64,000 nt of DNA from DASVRZ01 sp038230215 (GCA_038230215.1 JBBRNR010000009.1:72225-136224); one strand, 5' to 3'; shown: positions 36,835 through 46,490, counted from the first letter of the stretch. The notes: a model not told the origin generated them from the letters alone. Numbers and translations are program-made.

Positions 36835-37893
36835 ATGCCTATTGTGAGATTTTCTGGTCGCCTCAAGGGGAAGGACGATCCCCAGCGCGAGGTGCGGTCG
36901 CGGTTGCTCTATCTCCTTTTTCGCGCGGGCTGGGACATTTACAATGCCAACGGCGACCAGCGCATCACGCTGCGCAACATTGAGCGGAAAATCATCGAGT
37001 CCGATGCCTTTGTCTTCACGCCCGGGGCGTCGCTGGAGGATATGTTTAAGGCCACCTCGGTGCTGGTCGGCTACCAGACGCAGGACCCGCATCTTAATGG
37101 CAAGCCTACGCTCGTACTGGATGAGGACGGTTCGTGGGGAATGTATTACGCGCTGATGGATCATCTCCATGCAACAGGAATGATCCGGCAGGAATATCGT
37201 GAACTGCTCATCCCGGTAAAGTCGGCTCAGGAAGTGATCGAATGGCTCCAGTGTGATCCACCCACTGGCGACGCAAGACCGGAGTCGGACCCGGCTGACG
37301 ATATTGCGCCGACTGATGCCACCGAGGATGTGGTGAACGGGATGCCGCCGCAAAACGTCTGTGTTTTCTGCTCCGCCAGCATTCGCACGCCCGAAGTCAT
37401 CGCCGACGGTTATCGTCTAGGCAAGTCGCTCGCCGAGGCTGGGCTGGGCTGCATTTCCGGCGCAGGCAACAGCGGCGTGATGGGCTCGGTCGTGCGCGGC
37501 GCCATCGATACCGGCGGCTGGAGCGGCGGATCGAATGTCCCACACATTATTGAACTGGAAGGTCTGCCGGACGGCATTAGTTGCTTCTGGCCACGGCCCG
37601 ATATTTATCTGCGCATGGAGGTCATGATCCAGCGCTCGCAGGCGTTCGTCATTTTCCCCGGCGGCGCGGGGACGTTTCAGGAATTGCTCGCGCTCCTCAT
37701 TCTGCATCAGCAAAATTCCAAGATTATGGAAGGCAAACCGGTGATTATTTTCAACCGCCTCATGGAGGACGGCACCCGTTTCTGGGGTCCGCTTTTCCCG
37801 CTGCTGGAAGCCGCTGGCGGCGGGGGCTTTTACACCGAAGTCACGGAGTTGGAGGATGTCGTCCCGACTGTGCGACGGCTTCTCGGGAGTTAG
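36835..37893 (+). CDS. LOG-family (lysine-decarboxylase-like) protein with duplicated domain
   Basis: The 352-aa product has a complete LOG domain at about residues 175-352, with the diagnostic FPGGAGTFQELLALL. LOG proteins are nucleoside-monophosphate phosphoribohydrolases. The N-terminal 140 residues look like a second, degenerate copy in which TPGASLEDMF replaces the PGGxGTxxE motif. A Pro/Asp/Thr-rich linker (about 142-170) joins them. Three bases separate the stop from bioF. Confidence 0.85.
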   Translation: MPIVRFSGRLKGKDDPQREVRSRLLYLLFRAGWDIYNANGDQRITLRNIERKIIESDAFVFTPGASLEDMFKATSVLVGYQTQDPHLNGKPTLVLDEDGSWGMYYALMDHLHATGMIRQEYRELLIPVKSAQEVIEWLQCDPPTGDARPESDPADDIAPTDATEDVVNGMPPQNVCVFCSASIRTPEVIADGYRLGKSLAEAGLGCISGAGNSGVMGSVVRGAIDTGGWSGGSNVPHIIELEGLPDGISCFWPRPDIYLRMEVMIQRSQAFVIFPGGAGTFQELLALLILHQQNSKIMEGKPVIIFNRLMEDGTRFWGPLFPLLEAAGGGGFYTEVTELEDVVPTVRRLLGS

Positions 37894-37896
37894 ATT

Positions 37897-39087
37897 ATGC
37901 TCACCGTCGCCGAACAGCTTGCCGAGATTCGTTCGCGCTCCCTTCATCGGAGTTTGAGGGAAATCGTCACGCCTCAGGGAAACGAAATCGAACTCGTCGG
38001 CAAGCGGCTGCTGAATTTTTCCTCCAATGACTATCTCGGTCTCGCCAGCGAACCCGCCCTGGCCAATGCGGCCCGCGAAGCGCTCGATCAATACGGCGTC
38101 GGAGCCGGAGCGTCGCGGCTGGTTTGCGGCACGCTGACTCCACACATTCAACTGGAGAAAACGCTGGCCGCTTTCAAGCGCACCGAGGCCGCGCTGACGT
38201 TTGCCAGTGGTCACGCCGCCGCGCTCGGAGCCGTCCAGTCGCTCGTCGGCAAACACGACGTCATCATTATCGACAAACTTGCTCACGCCTGCCTGATCGA
38301 TGCCGCAAGGTTGAGTCAGGCCGTGGTCCGCGTGTTTCCGCATAACCACCTGGGCAAACTCGAAAGCCATCTCGAATGGGCTCGCGAGAACCACCCGGAG
38401 AGTCGTGTGCTCATCATCACGGAATCCATCTTCAGCATGGACGGAGATCACGCGCCGCTGGTCGAGATCGTCGCCTTGAAGCACAAATACCAGGCCTACC
38501 TGCTCGTCGATGAGGCGCACGCGGTCGGCATTCTGGGAGCGCACGGTCGCGGTCTGGCCGAGAAACTCGGAGTCGCCAGCAAGATCGACCTGCAAATGGG
38601 CACGCTGGGCAAGGCACTCGGCGTCAGCGGCGGCTACATTTGCGGCAGTCGCGTGATGATCGAACTGCTGGTGAACCGCGCCCGGAGTTTCATTTTTTCC
38701 ACCGCTGTTCCGCCGATGTTGGCCGCGGCGGCGACGGCAGCAGTGAATTTCGTCGCCTCTCCCGAAGGTGACGAACGCCGCAAAACGCTCTGGCACAACA
38801 TCCGCCACCTCGAAAAAGGTCTGCGCCAGATCGATCCGAACTATCCCGCCGCCACTTCTGCGATTCTCCCCTGGATCGTGGGTGATGAGGAGGACGCAAT
38901 GCTCCTGGCGCGATCGCTTTTCGAGGAGGGCTTCCACATTCCGGCAATCCGGTATCCAACTGTGGCCAAGGGTTCCGCCCGGCTCCGCATCACCGTAAAC
39001 GCCCGGCACACGACGGCCCAGATCGACGCCCTCTGCAAAGCCCTCGGATGCCTCTGTCCGATGCCAATGGAAGTCGCTGAGGATTAG
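37897..39087 (+). CDS. bioF: 8-amino-7-oxononanoate synthase (alpha-oxoamine synthase family)
   Basis: The 396-aa PLP enzyme condenses pimeloyl-thioester with alanine in biotin synthesis. Visible are LNFSSNDYLGLA, SGHAAALGA, ITESIFSMDGDHAPL, LLVDEAHAVGILGAHGRG and the PLP Lys in GTLGKALGVSGGY near residue 238. Other family members (Kbl, SPT) are possible, but BioF fits best. No other biotin gene is nearby. It starts 3 bp after the LOG gene. Confidence 0.9.
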   Translation: MLTVAEQLAEIRSRSLHRSLREIVTPQGNEIELVGKRLLNFSSNDYLGLASEPALANAAREALDQYGVGAGASRLVCGTLTPHIQLEKTLAAFKRTEAALTFASGHAAALGAVQSLVGKHDVIIIDKLAHACLIDAARLSQAVVRVFPHNHLGKLESHLEWARENHPESRVLIITESIFSMDGDHAPLVEIVALKHKYQAYLLVDEAHAVGILGAHGRGLAEKLGVASKIDLQMGTLGKALGVSGGYICGSRVMIELLVNRARSFIFSTAVPPMLAAAATAAVNFVASPEGDERRKTLWHNIRHLEKGLRQIDPNYPAATSAILPWIVGDEEDAMLLARSLFEEGFHIPAIRYPTVAKGSARLRITVNARHTTAQIDALCKALGCLCPMPMEVAED

Positions 39088-39180
39088 TCGCCGTCCACGT
39101 AAACGCTCGGGTGACGACTTTAGGTCTCATCCTAGAAAGTGCTATGAAACTGCCCCGATCTGTGGATGTTTTCTCGCCCA

Positions 39181-40965
39181 ATGCCCGCCATCACCAACAT
39201 TGCCGCCTACCGATTTACCCGACTGGAGGATCTGAAGTCGTTGCGCCAGCGTCTGCTCGATCGATGCCGGAGTTGGGATTTGAAAGGGACGATCCTGCTG
39301 AGCACCGAGGGGATCAATTTGTTCGTCGCCGGCGCACAGGATGCGGTCGAAAAACTAGTGGTCGAGTTGCATTCGATTCACGGCTTGGAAACACTCTCGC
39401 CGAAATACAGCGAAAGCGATCACCAGCCGTTTTCGCGGATGCTCGTGCGAATCAAAAAGGAAATCATTTCCTTCGGAGTCGAGGGCATCGATCCGGGAAC
39501 ACGCACGTCGCCTAAGCTGCAGGCGCGAGAATTGAAGCGCTGGCTGGACGAGGGACGCCCGGTGACACTGCTCGACACGCGCAATGATTACGAAGTGAAG
39601 CTCGGGACTTTTCGCGGTGCGAAGGTGCTGGAGATCGACCACTTTCGTGAGTTCCCCGCGGCTGTGAGTGAGTTGCCTGCGGAGCTGAAGCAGACGCCGA
39701 TCGTGATGTTTTGCACAGGCGGCATTCGTTGCGAAAAAGCCGGGCCCTACATGGAGCGCGAGGGATTTCAGAACATCTTCCAACTCGACGGGGGCATCCT
39801 TAAATACTTCGAGGAAGTCGGCGGCGATCACTATGACGGCGAGTGTTTTGTCTTCGATCATCGCGTCGGAGTCGATCCAGGTTTGCGCGAGACGGACTCG
39901 GCGATTTGCTTCGTCTGCCAGACGCCGCTCGACGTAACGGACCAGCAGGATGCGCGGTTTGTGCCGAATGTAAGCTGCCCGTATTGCCACAAAAACAGCG
40001 ACGAGGAAATGGCGGCGAATATCGCGCTGCATGAGGCGGCGATTCGGAAATGCACCACTCCCCTGCCCGGCTCGCAGCCCTACATGAACAAACGGCCACT
40101 GAACATTCCTGCCGATTACGATGGAACTCCGCTGCTCGCCGCGCTCTGCGAAATTTTCCCCCATGTGTCGCAGGAGAAATGGTCGGAGATCGTGGGTCGG
40201 GGAAGTTTTCATTCACCGAATGGTGAGACCGCCACGGCGAATCAGATTGTGCGCGCCGGGGAACGCTACACGCGGATCACGCCAGGCACTGTCGAGCCTG
40301 AGGTGAATGCCAGCATCCGCATTCTGCATGAGGACGAGGCGATTGTCGTTCTGGAGAAACCGGCACCGCTGCCGATGCACCCGGGCGGACGTTTCAACCG
40401 GAATACGCTCCAGTTTATTTTGAATGCCGCCTACGCGCCGCAGAAAATTCAGGCCGCGCACCGGCTCGATGCGAACACCACTGGACTGATCGTTTGCACG
40501 CGCACACGGCATTTTGCGAAGCTGCTCCAACCGCAATTCACCCGTGGCGAAGTGAAGAAAACCTATCTCGCACGCGTGCAGGGTCATCCGACGGCGGAGA
40601 CATTTTTCTGCGATGCTCCCATTGGAATGGAAGTCGGCCCTGCGGGTTCACGCGAGATTGACGAAGTGGCCGGCCAGATGGCGCGGACGGATTTCCAGGT
40701 TCTCAGCCGACTCGCGGACGGCACGACTTTACTGGAGGCCAATCCTGTGACCGGACGAACCCATCAAATCCGGCTGCATCTCTGGAAGCGCGGTTTTCCC
40801 ATCTGCGGCGACGCGACCTATCTGGCAGACGGAACTACCGGAGATACGCAGACATTACCGCCAGATGCGCCTCCGCTCTGCTTGCACTCGTGGCGGCTCT
40901 CGTTTTGTCATCCGTTGACGGGTGCCGAGATGAGCTTCGAGACTGTGAAACCAGACTGGGCCTAA
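39181..40965 (+). CDS. Fusion of tRNA uridine hydroxylase (rhodanese, TrhO/UPF0176) and RluA-type pseudouridine synthase
   Basis: Residues 1 to about 240 match the TrhO/UPF0176 family, including ILLSTEGINLFVAG and the active-site loop MFCTGGIRCEKAGPY. A four-Cys zinc-like region follows (CFVCQTPL, CPYCHK). The C-terminal half is an RluA/RluD-type pseudouridine synthase with the catalytic Asp in AAHRLDANTTGL and VTGRTHQIRLHL. TrhO modifies U34 of tRNAs and RluA-type enzymes act on tRNA or rRNA, so one polypeptide carries two RNA-modifying activities. An ATG 15 bases upstream is an alternative start. Confidence 0.9.
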   Translation: MPAITNIAAYRFTRLEDLKSLRQRLLDRCRSWDLKGTILLSTEGINLFVAGAQDAVEKLVVELHSIHGLETLSPKYSESDHQPFSRMLVRIKKEIISFGVEGIDPGTRTSPKLQARELKRWLDEGRPVTLLDTRNDYEVKLGTFRGAKVLEIDHFREFPAAVSELPAELKQTPIVMFCTGGIRCEKAGPYMEREGFQNIFQLDGGILKYFEEVGGDHYDGECFVFDHRVGVDPGLRETDSAICFVCQTPLDVTDQQDARFVPNVSCPYCHKNSDEEMAANIALHEAAIRKCTTPLPGSQPYMNKRPLNIPADYDGTPLLAALCEIFPHVSQEKWSEIVGRGSFHSPNGETATANQIVRAGERYTRITPGTVEPEVNASIRILHEDEAIVVLEKPAPLPMHPGGRFNRNTLQFILNAAYAPQKIQAAHRLDANTTGLIVCTRTRHFAKLLQPQFTRGEVKKTYLARVQGHPTAETFFCDAPIGMEVGPAGSREIDEVAGQMARTDFQVLSRLADGTTLLEANPVTGRTHQIRLHLWKRGFPICGDATYLADGTTGDTQTLPPDAPPLCLHSWRLSFCHPLTGAEMSFETVKPDWA

Positions 40966-41149
40966 TAAGTGGATCGACACAGTTTTCATGGCATGTGGGC
41001 ACCGAATCAGAGTCATCCTCATATTTGAGAAATATTCGAGTTCCATTCAGATAGAAATATGAAGGCTTTTTCCTCAGTAAAGTCTGTTGGAGTTCATTAT
41101 TTGCGTCTCATTTATGCGAGTTGGCGCGGCTCTAGCTTTATAAGAAACC

Positions 41150-41644
41150 ATGAAAGGTTTCCCCTCCCACTCACTTCGGTCGCTACTTCTTTTGGCAGTG
41201 GCGTTTACCATGCAAGCTTGCTCTTCGATCTCCGGCCCCCGCGGATCGGTCACTTTCGGACGGGCCCATGCTCCAGCCGAGGCTCCGACTCCGGTTGTGG
41301 CCGCGATTCACGCTGGCAATCGCATTTCTGGCAAACCTTACAAATGGGGCGGCGGCCACGGTAGTTTCGATGATTCGGGCTACGATTGCTCAGGCACAGT
41401 CAGCTACGCGCTGGGCCGGGCTGGATTGTTGTCTTCGCCGATGGATTCCAAATCGCTGATGAACTACGGCGAAAGCGGGCGCGGTCGTTGGATCACGGTT
41501 TACGCTCGCAGCGGACACGCCTTCATGGTCGTCGCCGGGATTCGCCTCGATACTACCGGCAATCACGGCAACGACGGCCCCGGCTGGCGTGGAAATGCAC
41601 GATCCCTGAGCGGTTTCGTGGCGCGTCATCCCGCTGGTCTGTAA
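41150..41644 (+). CDS. NlpC/P60-like lipoprotein (putative peptidoglycan peptidase)
   Basis: The 164-aa protein has a lipoprotein signal ending in MQACSS (Cys at residue 24). The catalytic domain has the Cys motif YKWGGGHGSFDDSGYDCSG and a His in SGHAFMVV, the pattern of NlpC/P60-like cysteine peptidases that cut stem peptides. The third catalytic residue is not certain. The 184 bp upstream (40966-41149) hold no gene I trust. Confidence 0.82.
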   Translation: MKGFPSHSLRSLLLLAVAFTMQACSSISGPRGSVTFGRAHAPAEAPTPVVAAIHAGNRISGKPYKWGGGHGSFDDSGYDCSGTVSYALGRAGLLSSPMDSKSLMNYGESGRGRWITVYARSGHAFMVVAGIRLDTTGNHGNDGPGWRGNARSLSGFVARHPAGL

Positions 41645-41698
41645 ATTTCTCCGCGAAATAAACTGGCCGTTCGCGGTATGCGAGATGAATCTTTCGCG

Positions 41699-41890
41699 AT
41701 GCTGAAACTACAACAAGGCCAGGTCTGGCAACAGGGCGAGACGTTCATCCGCATCACGCAACTGGAGCGTATGTCGGTCGATTACAAAGCCATGGAAAGC
41801 CTCACCTCGGGCACGGGCAAAGTGCAGAAAGCCACGAAAAAAGAATTCTGCCGGATGATCAAAGGCGCCACTTTGCTGCCATCTTCCTGA
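41699..41890 (+). CDS. Hypothetical small protein, 63 aa
   Basis: A short basic protein starting MLKLQQGQVWQQGETFIRIT, likely a small beta-barrel-like fold. No family recognised. An ATG at 41678 could add seven residues. Its 3' end overlaps the 3' end of the convergent tag gene by 32 bp. Its reading frame has normal codon use, so I keep it at moderate confidence. Confidence 0.6.
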   Translation: MLKLQQGQVWQQGETFIRITQLERMSVDYKAMESLTSGTGKVQKATKKEFCRMIKGATLLPSS

Positions 41891-42455
41891 CTGGCTCCCG
41901 TCGAAAACAAGTGGGCGAATGGTCGTTCACCATGCCTACGGCCTGCATGAAGGCATAACAAATCGTCGAGCCGACAAACGTGAAATCGAGCTTTTTCAAC
42001 GCGCGGCTCATCTCGTCGCTCGCCTCGGTGCGCGTGGGATAATCGCCCTCATTTTGCAGCGGCACTCCGCCAGCAAACGTCCAGAGATACCGGGCAAAAG
42101 TAGCGAGATCGCCACCGAACTCTGCCTGCAACGCACGCGCGTTTCGAACCACACCACGGACTTTCAGCCGATTGCGGATGATTCCTGGATTCAACAACGC
42201 CGCTGCAATCTGTTCCTCTGACCAATCAACCAGCCTTGCAGGATCGAAATTTTCAAAGACCGCGCGGTAAGTCGGACGTTTACTCAATACCGTGCGCCAG
42301 CTCAGGCCGGCTTGCGCGCCTTCCAGATTGAGCATCTCGAAAAGCAGGCGACCATCGTGAACCGGCACGCCCCATTCCTCATCGTGATACGCCTCGTAAA
42401 GTGTATCACCAGGCGGACACCAGGGACAACGTGCGTGCTGCATTTTTTCGCTCAT
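41859..42455 (-). CDS. tag: DNA-3-methyladenine glycosylase I
   Basis: Tag removes 3-methyladenine from alkylated DNA. The 198-aa protein has the zinc and base-recognition residues RCPWCPPGDTLYEAYHDEEW, FEMLNLEGAQAGLSW and the C-terminal GSTICYAFMQAVGMVNDH with the second zinc-ligand region. Length is typical. It overlaps the end of the 63-aa gene tail to tail. Confidence 0.95.
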   Translation of the reverse strand: MSEKMQHARCPWCPPGDTLYEAYHDEEWGVPVHDGRLLFEMLNLEGAQAGLSWRTVLSKRPTYRAVFENFDPARLVDWSEEQIAAALLNPGIIRNRLKVRGVVRNARALQAEFGGDLATFARYLWTFAGGVPLQNEGDYPTRTEASDEMSRALKKLDFTFVGSTICYAFMQAVGMVNDHSPTCFRREPVRKMAAKWRL

Positions 42456-42551
42456 GGTGAATCGAGTCTAACTCGACCGTGGCCGCTGTAAATTCCGCGT
42501 CCTGAGCAAATGGAGGATTGAATCAGCCATTCCTCCTGATAATCTTACGGC

Positions 42552-42911
42552 ATGCCCTCGAATGTTTTCGGCGACTCTTTGGAATGCTGCTGCACCAACC
42601 CGCTAACGGGATACTATCGCGACGGATTCTGCCACACCGGACCCGGCGACGTGGGCCTGCATACCGTCTGCGTGGTGGTCACGGATGAGTTTCTGGAGTT
42701 TAGCCAAAATCAAGGTAACGACCTCACCACTCCCATGCCGGAGTATCAGTTTCCGGGATTGAAAGCGGGCGATAAATGGTGTCTCTGCGTCACCCGCTGG
42801 GTCGAGGCGCTGGAGGAAAATATGGCCCCGCCCGTCGTTCTGGCAGCGACCCATGCGAGCGCCTTGGAATTTATCAGTCTGGAAGAATTGCAAACCCACG
42901 CCATCGACTAA
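42552..42911 (+). CDS. DUF2237 family protein
   Basis: The 119-aa protein matches the conserved DUF2237 family nearly end to end: NVFGDSLECCCTNPLTGYY, FCHTGPGDVGLHTVCVVVTD and LKAGDKWCLCVTRW. The Cys-rich pattern suggests metal binding, but function is unknown. The stop and the ATG of the pseudopilin share a TAACATG junction (1-bp gap), implying coupling. Confidence 0.93.
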   Translation: MPSNVFGDSLECCCTNPLTGYYRDGFCHTGPGDVGLHTVCVVVTDEFLEFSQNQGNDLTTPMPEYQFPGLKAGDKWCLCVTRWVEALEENMAPPVVLAATHASALEFISLEELQTHAID

Positions 42912-42912
42912 C

Positions 42913-43572
42913 ATGCCATCGTCTTCTCCCCGGAAGAAACAACTACGAGCTTTCACACTCATCGAGCTGCTGGTCGTCATGGTCATTATCGGCGTGCTGG
43001 CGGCTATATTGATTCCAGTCCTGTCCAAAACTAAACTAAGTTCAAAACAAAGCGCCTGCCTTTCCAACATGCGGCAACTGGCTATCGCCTTCCATCTTTA
43101 CACAGGCGATCACGACTACGATCTCCCCGGACGGGTGAATGTGCCGGGACAGGATAAATGGCCGAGGTTGCTCTACGAATACACGAAGACGACAAAAGTT
43201 TTCACTGCTCCCGGCATCGACGACAACACCGGTGAAAACTTAGATCTCCTCTCGAATAGTTCTAACAACACTAGCTTCATCATGAACGGTTACAACGATC
43301 TCGGTGCCTATGGAGATCCCAACTTCAAAGTCAAAATCATCAGTATCCCCTCGCCCGCCCAAACCATTTTGTTAGGAATGCCGTATGCCCGCGATGCCAA
43401 CTTTTACATGGACTACGATGAGAATAATCATGGGACGATTCTTAATCTACAGGCTTACGGACCAGGCTCCAACTACGTGTTCGCCGATGGATCAGCGCGC
43501 TTCATCAAGAAGAGCGACTACCAGCCGATCATGTGGGCCGTGGATAAAACTTACACTGTGCCCGGGCAGTAA
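42913..43572 (+). CDS. Type II secretion-like pseudopilin with C-terminal ADG motif
   Basis: The 219-aa product has a prepilin leader followed by FTLIELLVVMVIIGVLAAIL, processed before Phe by a prepilin peptidase, then a helix with SACLSNMRQLAIAF. The C-terminus contains an Asn-His-Gly turn and NYVFADGSARFI, the ADG-type ending typical of the large paralogous family in Planctomycetes and Verrucomicrobia. Such genes are often scattered, and their substrates are unknown. It ends 3 bp from the convergent DUF2851 gene. Confidence 0.92.
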   Translation: MPSSSPRKKQLRAFTLIELLVVMVIIGVLAAILIPVLSKTKLSSKQSACLSNMRQLAIAFHLYTGDHDYDLPGRVNVPGQDKWPRLLYEYTKTTKVFTAPGIDDNTGENLDLLSNSSNNTSFIMNGYNDLGAYGDPNFKVKIISIPSPAQTILLGMPYARDANFYMDYDENNHGTILNLQAYGPGSNYVFADGSARFIKKSDYQPIMWAVDKTYTVPGQ

Positions 43573-43575
43573 CAG

Positions 43576-44949
43576 CTAGCCAGTCATCTCCCATTCTAGA
43601 ACTTTTTTTGGGAAAGGACACAGAGCGCAATCCGTGAGATCGCGCAGGCAAAAGTCCTCGTAGATTTGCAGTATGCCCTGTTGTTGTAAAATGTTAGTAT
43701 TAGCGTGTCGGGCTTTGTTGCCAAAGAGTCGGAGAATGCCGGTTTTCAGCTTTCGATTTTCAAGAGGCTGCTTGATTTTGGCGAGCAACCGCCAGTTTTC
43801 CGGCGTGGTGGAAAGCGACGCGGGCACGGCGACGTTGACTAACATTTCCAGAATGCGGCTTCTGCCCAGGAGCGCAATCGGTGCGGCGGAACGGCGTGAA
43901 CTGATCGTATAATGCTCGCTCCAGTAAGGATGATGCAGTTCACCCAAAATTTCTTCTAGTCGAGTGAGGGAGCAATCACGGAAAGCCTGCGACACGGCGG
44001 GCCAGTTCTTGGCGATCAAACCCAAAGCCGCGAGACGTCGCTGCGGGTGATTCGCCGGGCGCGTGCCGGTCAGCTTCCAAGCGGAACGCGGCAGAACGAG
44101 ACGCTCCCAGTGCAGTCGCACCGACCACCAGCGCTCCCACAAAGAGCGCAAATAATCCTGTGTGTCCGGAGCAAATTCCCTCAGCGAAGTGGCATCGAGA
44201 AAACCGGCACAGCCGAAGAGCAGAGAGTCGATGTCTGCGTGTGCCACACGCAAGACTTGTAGTCCTATGCGTTGTGTTAGCAACTCGAAGGGGGTTTTGT
44301 TTTCCTTATAACCCAGGGTGATAGCCAGCATCTGAAATAACGCCTCGTCCCATCCGAAGCAGGATGTTAGACGCGCGAAGGCCTGTGCTTTTTTTTGCAG
44401 CCGAAAATGCGCCGCAGCCTCGATTAGATTCGTTCTCGCCTCCAATGGAATGGAAGTCAGCGGAGCGGAGCAGCGACCTTGAATGGCGAGCGGAGGAACA
44501 ACTGGAAGTCGCTCGTCGTCTATGAGTTCGAGGCGCACTTGCGGGACAAATTTATTCTGCTCGGTGCGCGTGAAAAATTCCCCATGTCCTGGCTCCAGAA
44601 AGAGATGCAGGACGACATTGTTGAAGGCAGGGTTCGTCGCGTGCCCGTGGTTTTCCCAATCCTTGCGATTAGTATCCAACTCGATGCTGCCGCGTTGCGG
44701 AGCCGCGCTACCGAAGCGGACCACAGCCTCGCAAAAGTCTGGGCCCGGCTCACGATTCCATACGCCGCGATGGATGATTTTGACCGTTTGTCCGTCAGTC
44801 GTATGGAACTCGCCCGGGAATTTTCCAGCGAACCAGCGGGCCTGGATTTCCAACTCCGAAAACGTCGAGTGCGATGTTAGTTGCTCGCCCACTCGCTCAC
44901 CAAGCCCGGATGACCTGCGCCAGCTCGCATAAGCCTCCGCCGGAGTCAT
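43576..44949 (-). CDS. DUF2851 family protein
   Basis: The 457-aa protein shows the DUF2851 signature: GPDFCEAVVRFG, GSIELDTNRKDWENHGHATN and NNVVLHLF near residues 70-120, which may be a nuclease-like core. The C-terminus carries a Cys cluster (DFCLRDLTDCALCPFPKK). Family function is unknown. It overlaps the upstream TIGR03790 gene by 4 bp, so the two are probably cotranslated. Confidence 0.88.
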   Translation of the reverse strand: MTPAEAYASWRRSSGLGERVGEQLTSHSTFSELEIQARWFAGKFPGEFHTTDGQTVKIIHRGVWNREPGPDFCEAVVRFGSAAPQRGSIELDTNRKDWENHGHATNPAFNNVVLHLFLEPGHGEFFTRTEQNKFVPQVRLELIDDERLPVVPPLAIQGRCSAPLTSIPLEARTNLIEAAAHFRLQKKAQAFARLTSCFGWDEALFQMLAITLGYKENKTPFELLTQRIGLQVLRVAHADIDSLLFGCAGFLDATSLREFAPDTQDYLRSLWERWWSVRLHWERLVLPRSAWKLTGTRPANHPQRRLAALGLIAKNWPAVSQAFRDCSLTRLEEILGELHHPYWSEHYTISSRRSAAPIALLGRSRILEMLVNVAVPASLSTTPENWRLLAKIKQPLENRKLKTGILRLFGNKARHANTNILQQQGILQIYEDFCLRDLTDCALCPFPKKVLEWEMTG

Positions 44950-46481
44950 TTTGCGGGCGTTGGAGAAGCTTCCGCAGGACTCGGCTTGGGTGGTTCCAGC
45001 TCCAGCAGGTGAGTCATCAGAAAGGCCGAGCCGCTTTCACCGCGAATCTTGGCCTCGGCGTTTTTCAGCACGGTATGGGCGTCGTCCTTACGGCCTTTTT
45101 GCAGGAGGAATTCACTGTAACTCCATGTGACGCGGGCAATGTTATCCGTTTCCTTGTATTTCTTGACCGCCTGCTGAAAAAGGTAGTCCGCCGCAGCATC
45201 GTCACCTTCCGCCAGCCTGCGTTGGGCCCAGGCTTCGGCGCTAAATCCGGTGCTGAGATCGACCAGATTATTGACGGCACTTTTATGGAATTTCTCAAAC
45301 TCCGCCCCGTAGCTGGTATCCTGATTATCGAGCACGGCGTAGGGCCGGTAAAGTGGGTCGCCAACGGACACATTCATCCAAGACATGGCGCGAAGAGAGG
45401 CCCAGGCGCTTTCTGCAAACGTATAGCCGCGCAGCAGTCGCTCGCTAAAAATGTCGAGGTTAGCAGTAAGAGTTAGATATGGCTCATAGACGTTGCCTAA
45501 CACCGCGTCGGCTCCGCTACTAATCAATGGTCCGCACCAGCCCACCGAGCGGCTGCGTAAGGTGGACGCGCTGTACGAATGGATGTGACACGCGATGGCG
45601 CCCGGCACGAAACGCACCCCGGCTCCGGTGAAGGCACCCGCCATGTCGCCATTATACCACCCGAGATAGATGGCCGTCCTGGGCATGGGAAATCCAGTGG
45701 GGAGGATCGGCTCGATGTTGTCGGTGAAGACGGGAAAGCCACGTTTGCGAAAGTTAGTACTAGCACCCTTCAACCAGTCGTCGCCAATCTTGTAGCCCGG
45801 CAGATTGGTACCGCGTTGGTCGAGCAGTACCCAGCCAAAAAGCCCGTTGCTCTCGGCGCGGAGAGATTCGTCGATCATTCGTTTGACGTCGTCAGGGCTC
45901 GGGCCATCGAGTCGGCAGACGAGCATGTATTGCGGCAGCTCGACTGAGTCGAAGCGGTCATAGTTTTCGTAGTAGGGATTGTTCAGCGGGCCGGAAATTT
46001 GTTTGGTTAGTTTTCCGAGAACAGCGATTTCTGAATCAACCGAGCAGCCGTTCACCGGGCCGAACGGAGTACTCGTGTCGGGCTTGTCGCCGGGGTAGCT
46101 GGTTTTTTCGCGGACTTTCAACGGCATGCCGCGAATAAGGGCGACGTAGCGGATCTTGTTTTTGATGACCGCCGTGGGAGCGAGGCGGTTGTCGCTCAAC
46201 TCCCACCAATTGTTAACTGTAAATGCCTCGCGCAACGGGATCGCGATGGTCGTGTCGTAGTCGTCGCGGCTGATTTCCTCGCTGTCGGTTGCACATTTCA
46301 AACCGAGAATCTGGTCGTCTGGTATCCCACGCCGGGCGGCGTAGTAGCGGGCCAGTGGGGCGGAATCCGGATCGCTGACGTTGTAGATGACGAGTGTTTT
46401 CGAGGCTAGCGAAGGAGCGGAGGCCGCCTCACGGCTCCAGAGCACGGAAAGGAGGATCGCCAGGCAGATGAGAAATCGCAC
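44946..46481 (-). CDS. TIGR03790 family exported protein
   Basis: The 511-aa protein has a signal peptide (residues 1-21, ending EAASA), then the TIGR03790 region with TLVIYNVSDPDSAPLARYYAARRGIP, RYVALIRGMPLKV and a later GWYNGDMAGAF stretch. These families are common in Acidobacteria, Planctomycetes and Verrucomicrobia and are of unknown function. The last 110 residues look like TPR helices. It is 9 bp from the hydrolase gene upstream. Confidence 0.88.
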   Translation of the reverse strand: MRFLICLAILLSVLWSREAASAPSLASKTLVIYNVSDPDSAPLARYYAARRGIPDDQILGLKCATDSEEISRDDYDTTIAIPLREAFTVNNWWELSDNRLAPTAVIKNKIRYVALIRGMPLKVREKTSYPGDKPDTSTPFGPVNGCSVDSEIAVLGKLTKQISGPLNNPYYENYDRFDSVELPQYMLVCRLDGPSPDDVKRMIDESLRAESNGLFGWVLLDQRGTNLPGYKIGDDWLKGASTNFRKRGFPVFTDNIEPILPTGFPMPRTAIYLGWYNGDMAGAFTGAGVRFVPGAIACHIHSYSASTLRSRSVGWCGPLISSGADAVLGNVYEPYLTLTANLDIFSERLLRGYTFAESAWASLRAMSWMNVSVGDPLYRPYAVLDNQDTSYGAEFEKFHKSAVNNLVDLSTGFSAEAWAQRRLAEGDDAAADYLFQQAVKKYKETDNIARVTWSYSEFLLQKGRKDDAHTVLKNAEAKIRGESGSAFLMTHLLELEPPKPSPAEASPTPAK

Positions 46482-46490
46482 GGAGCGTTT

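Noticed and set aside
37417..39009. 530-codon minus-strand ORF opposite the LOG gene and bioF
   Set aside because: bioF and LOG on the plus strand match known families with intact motifs, so this is a shadow frame.
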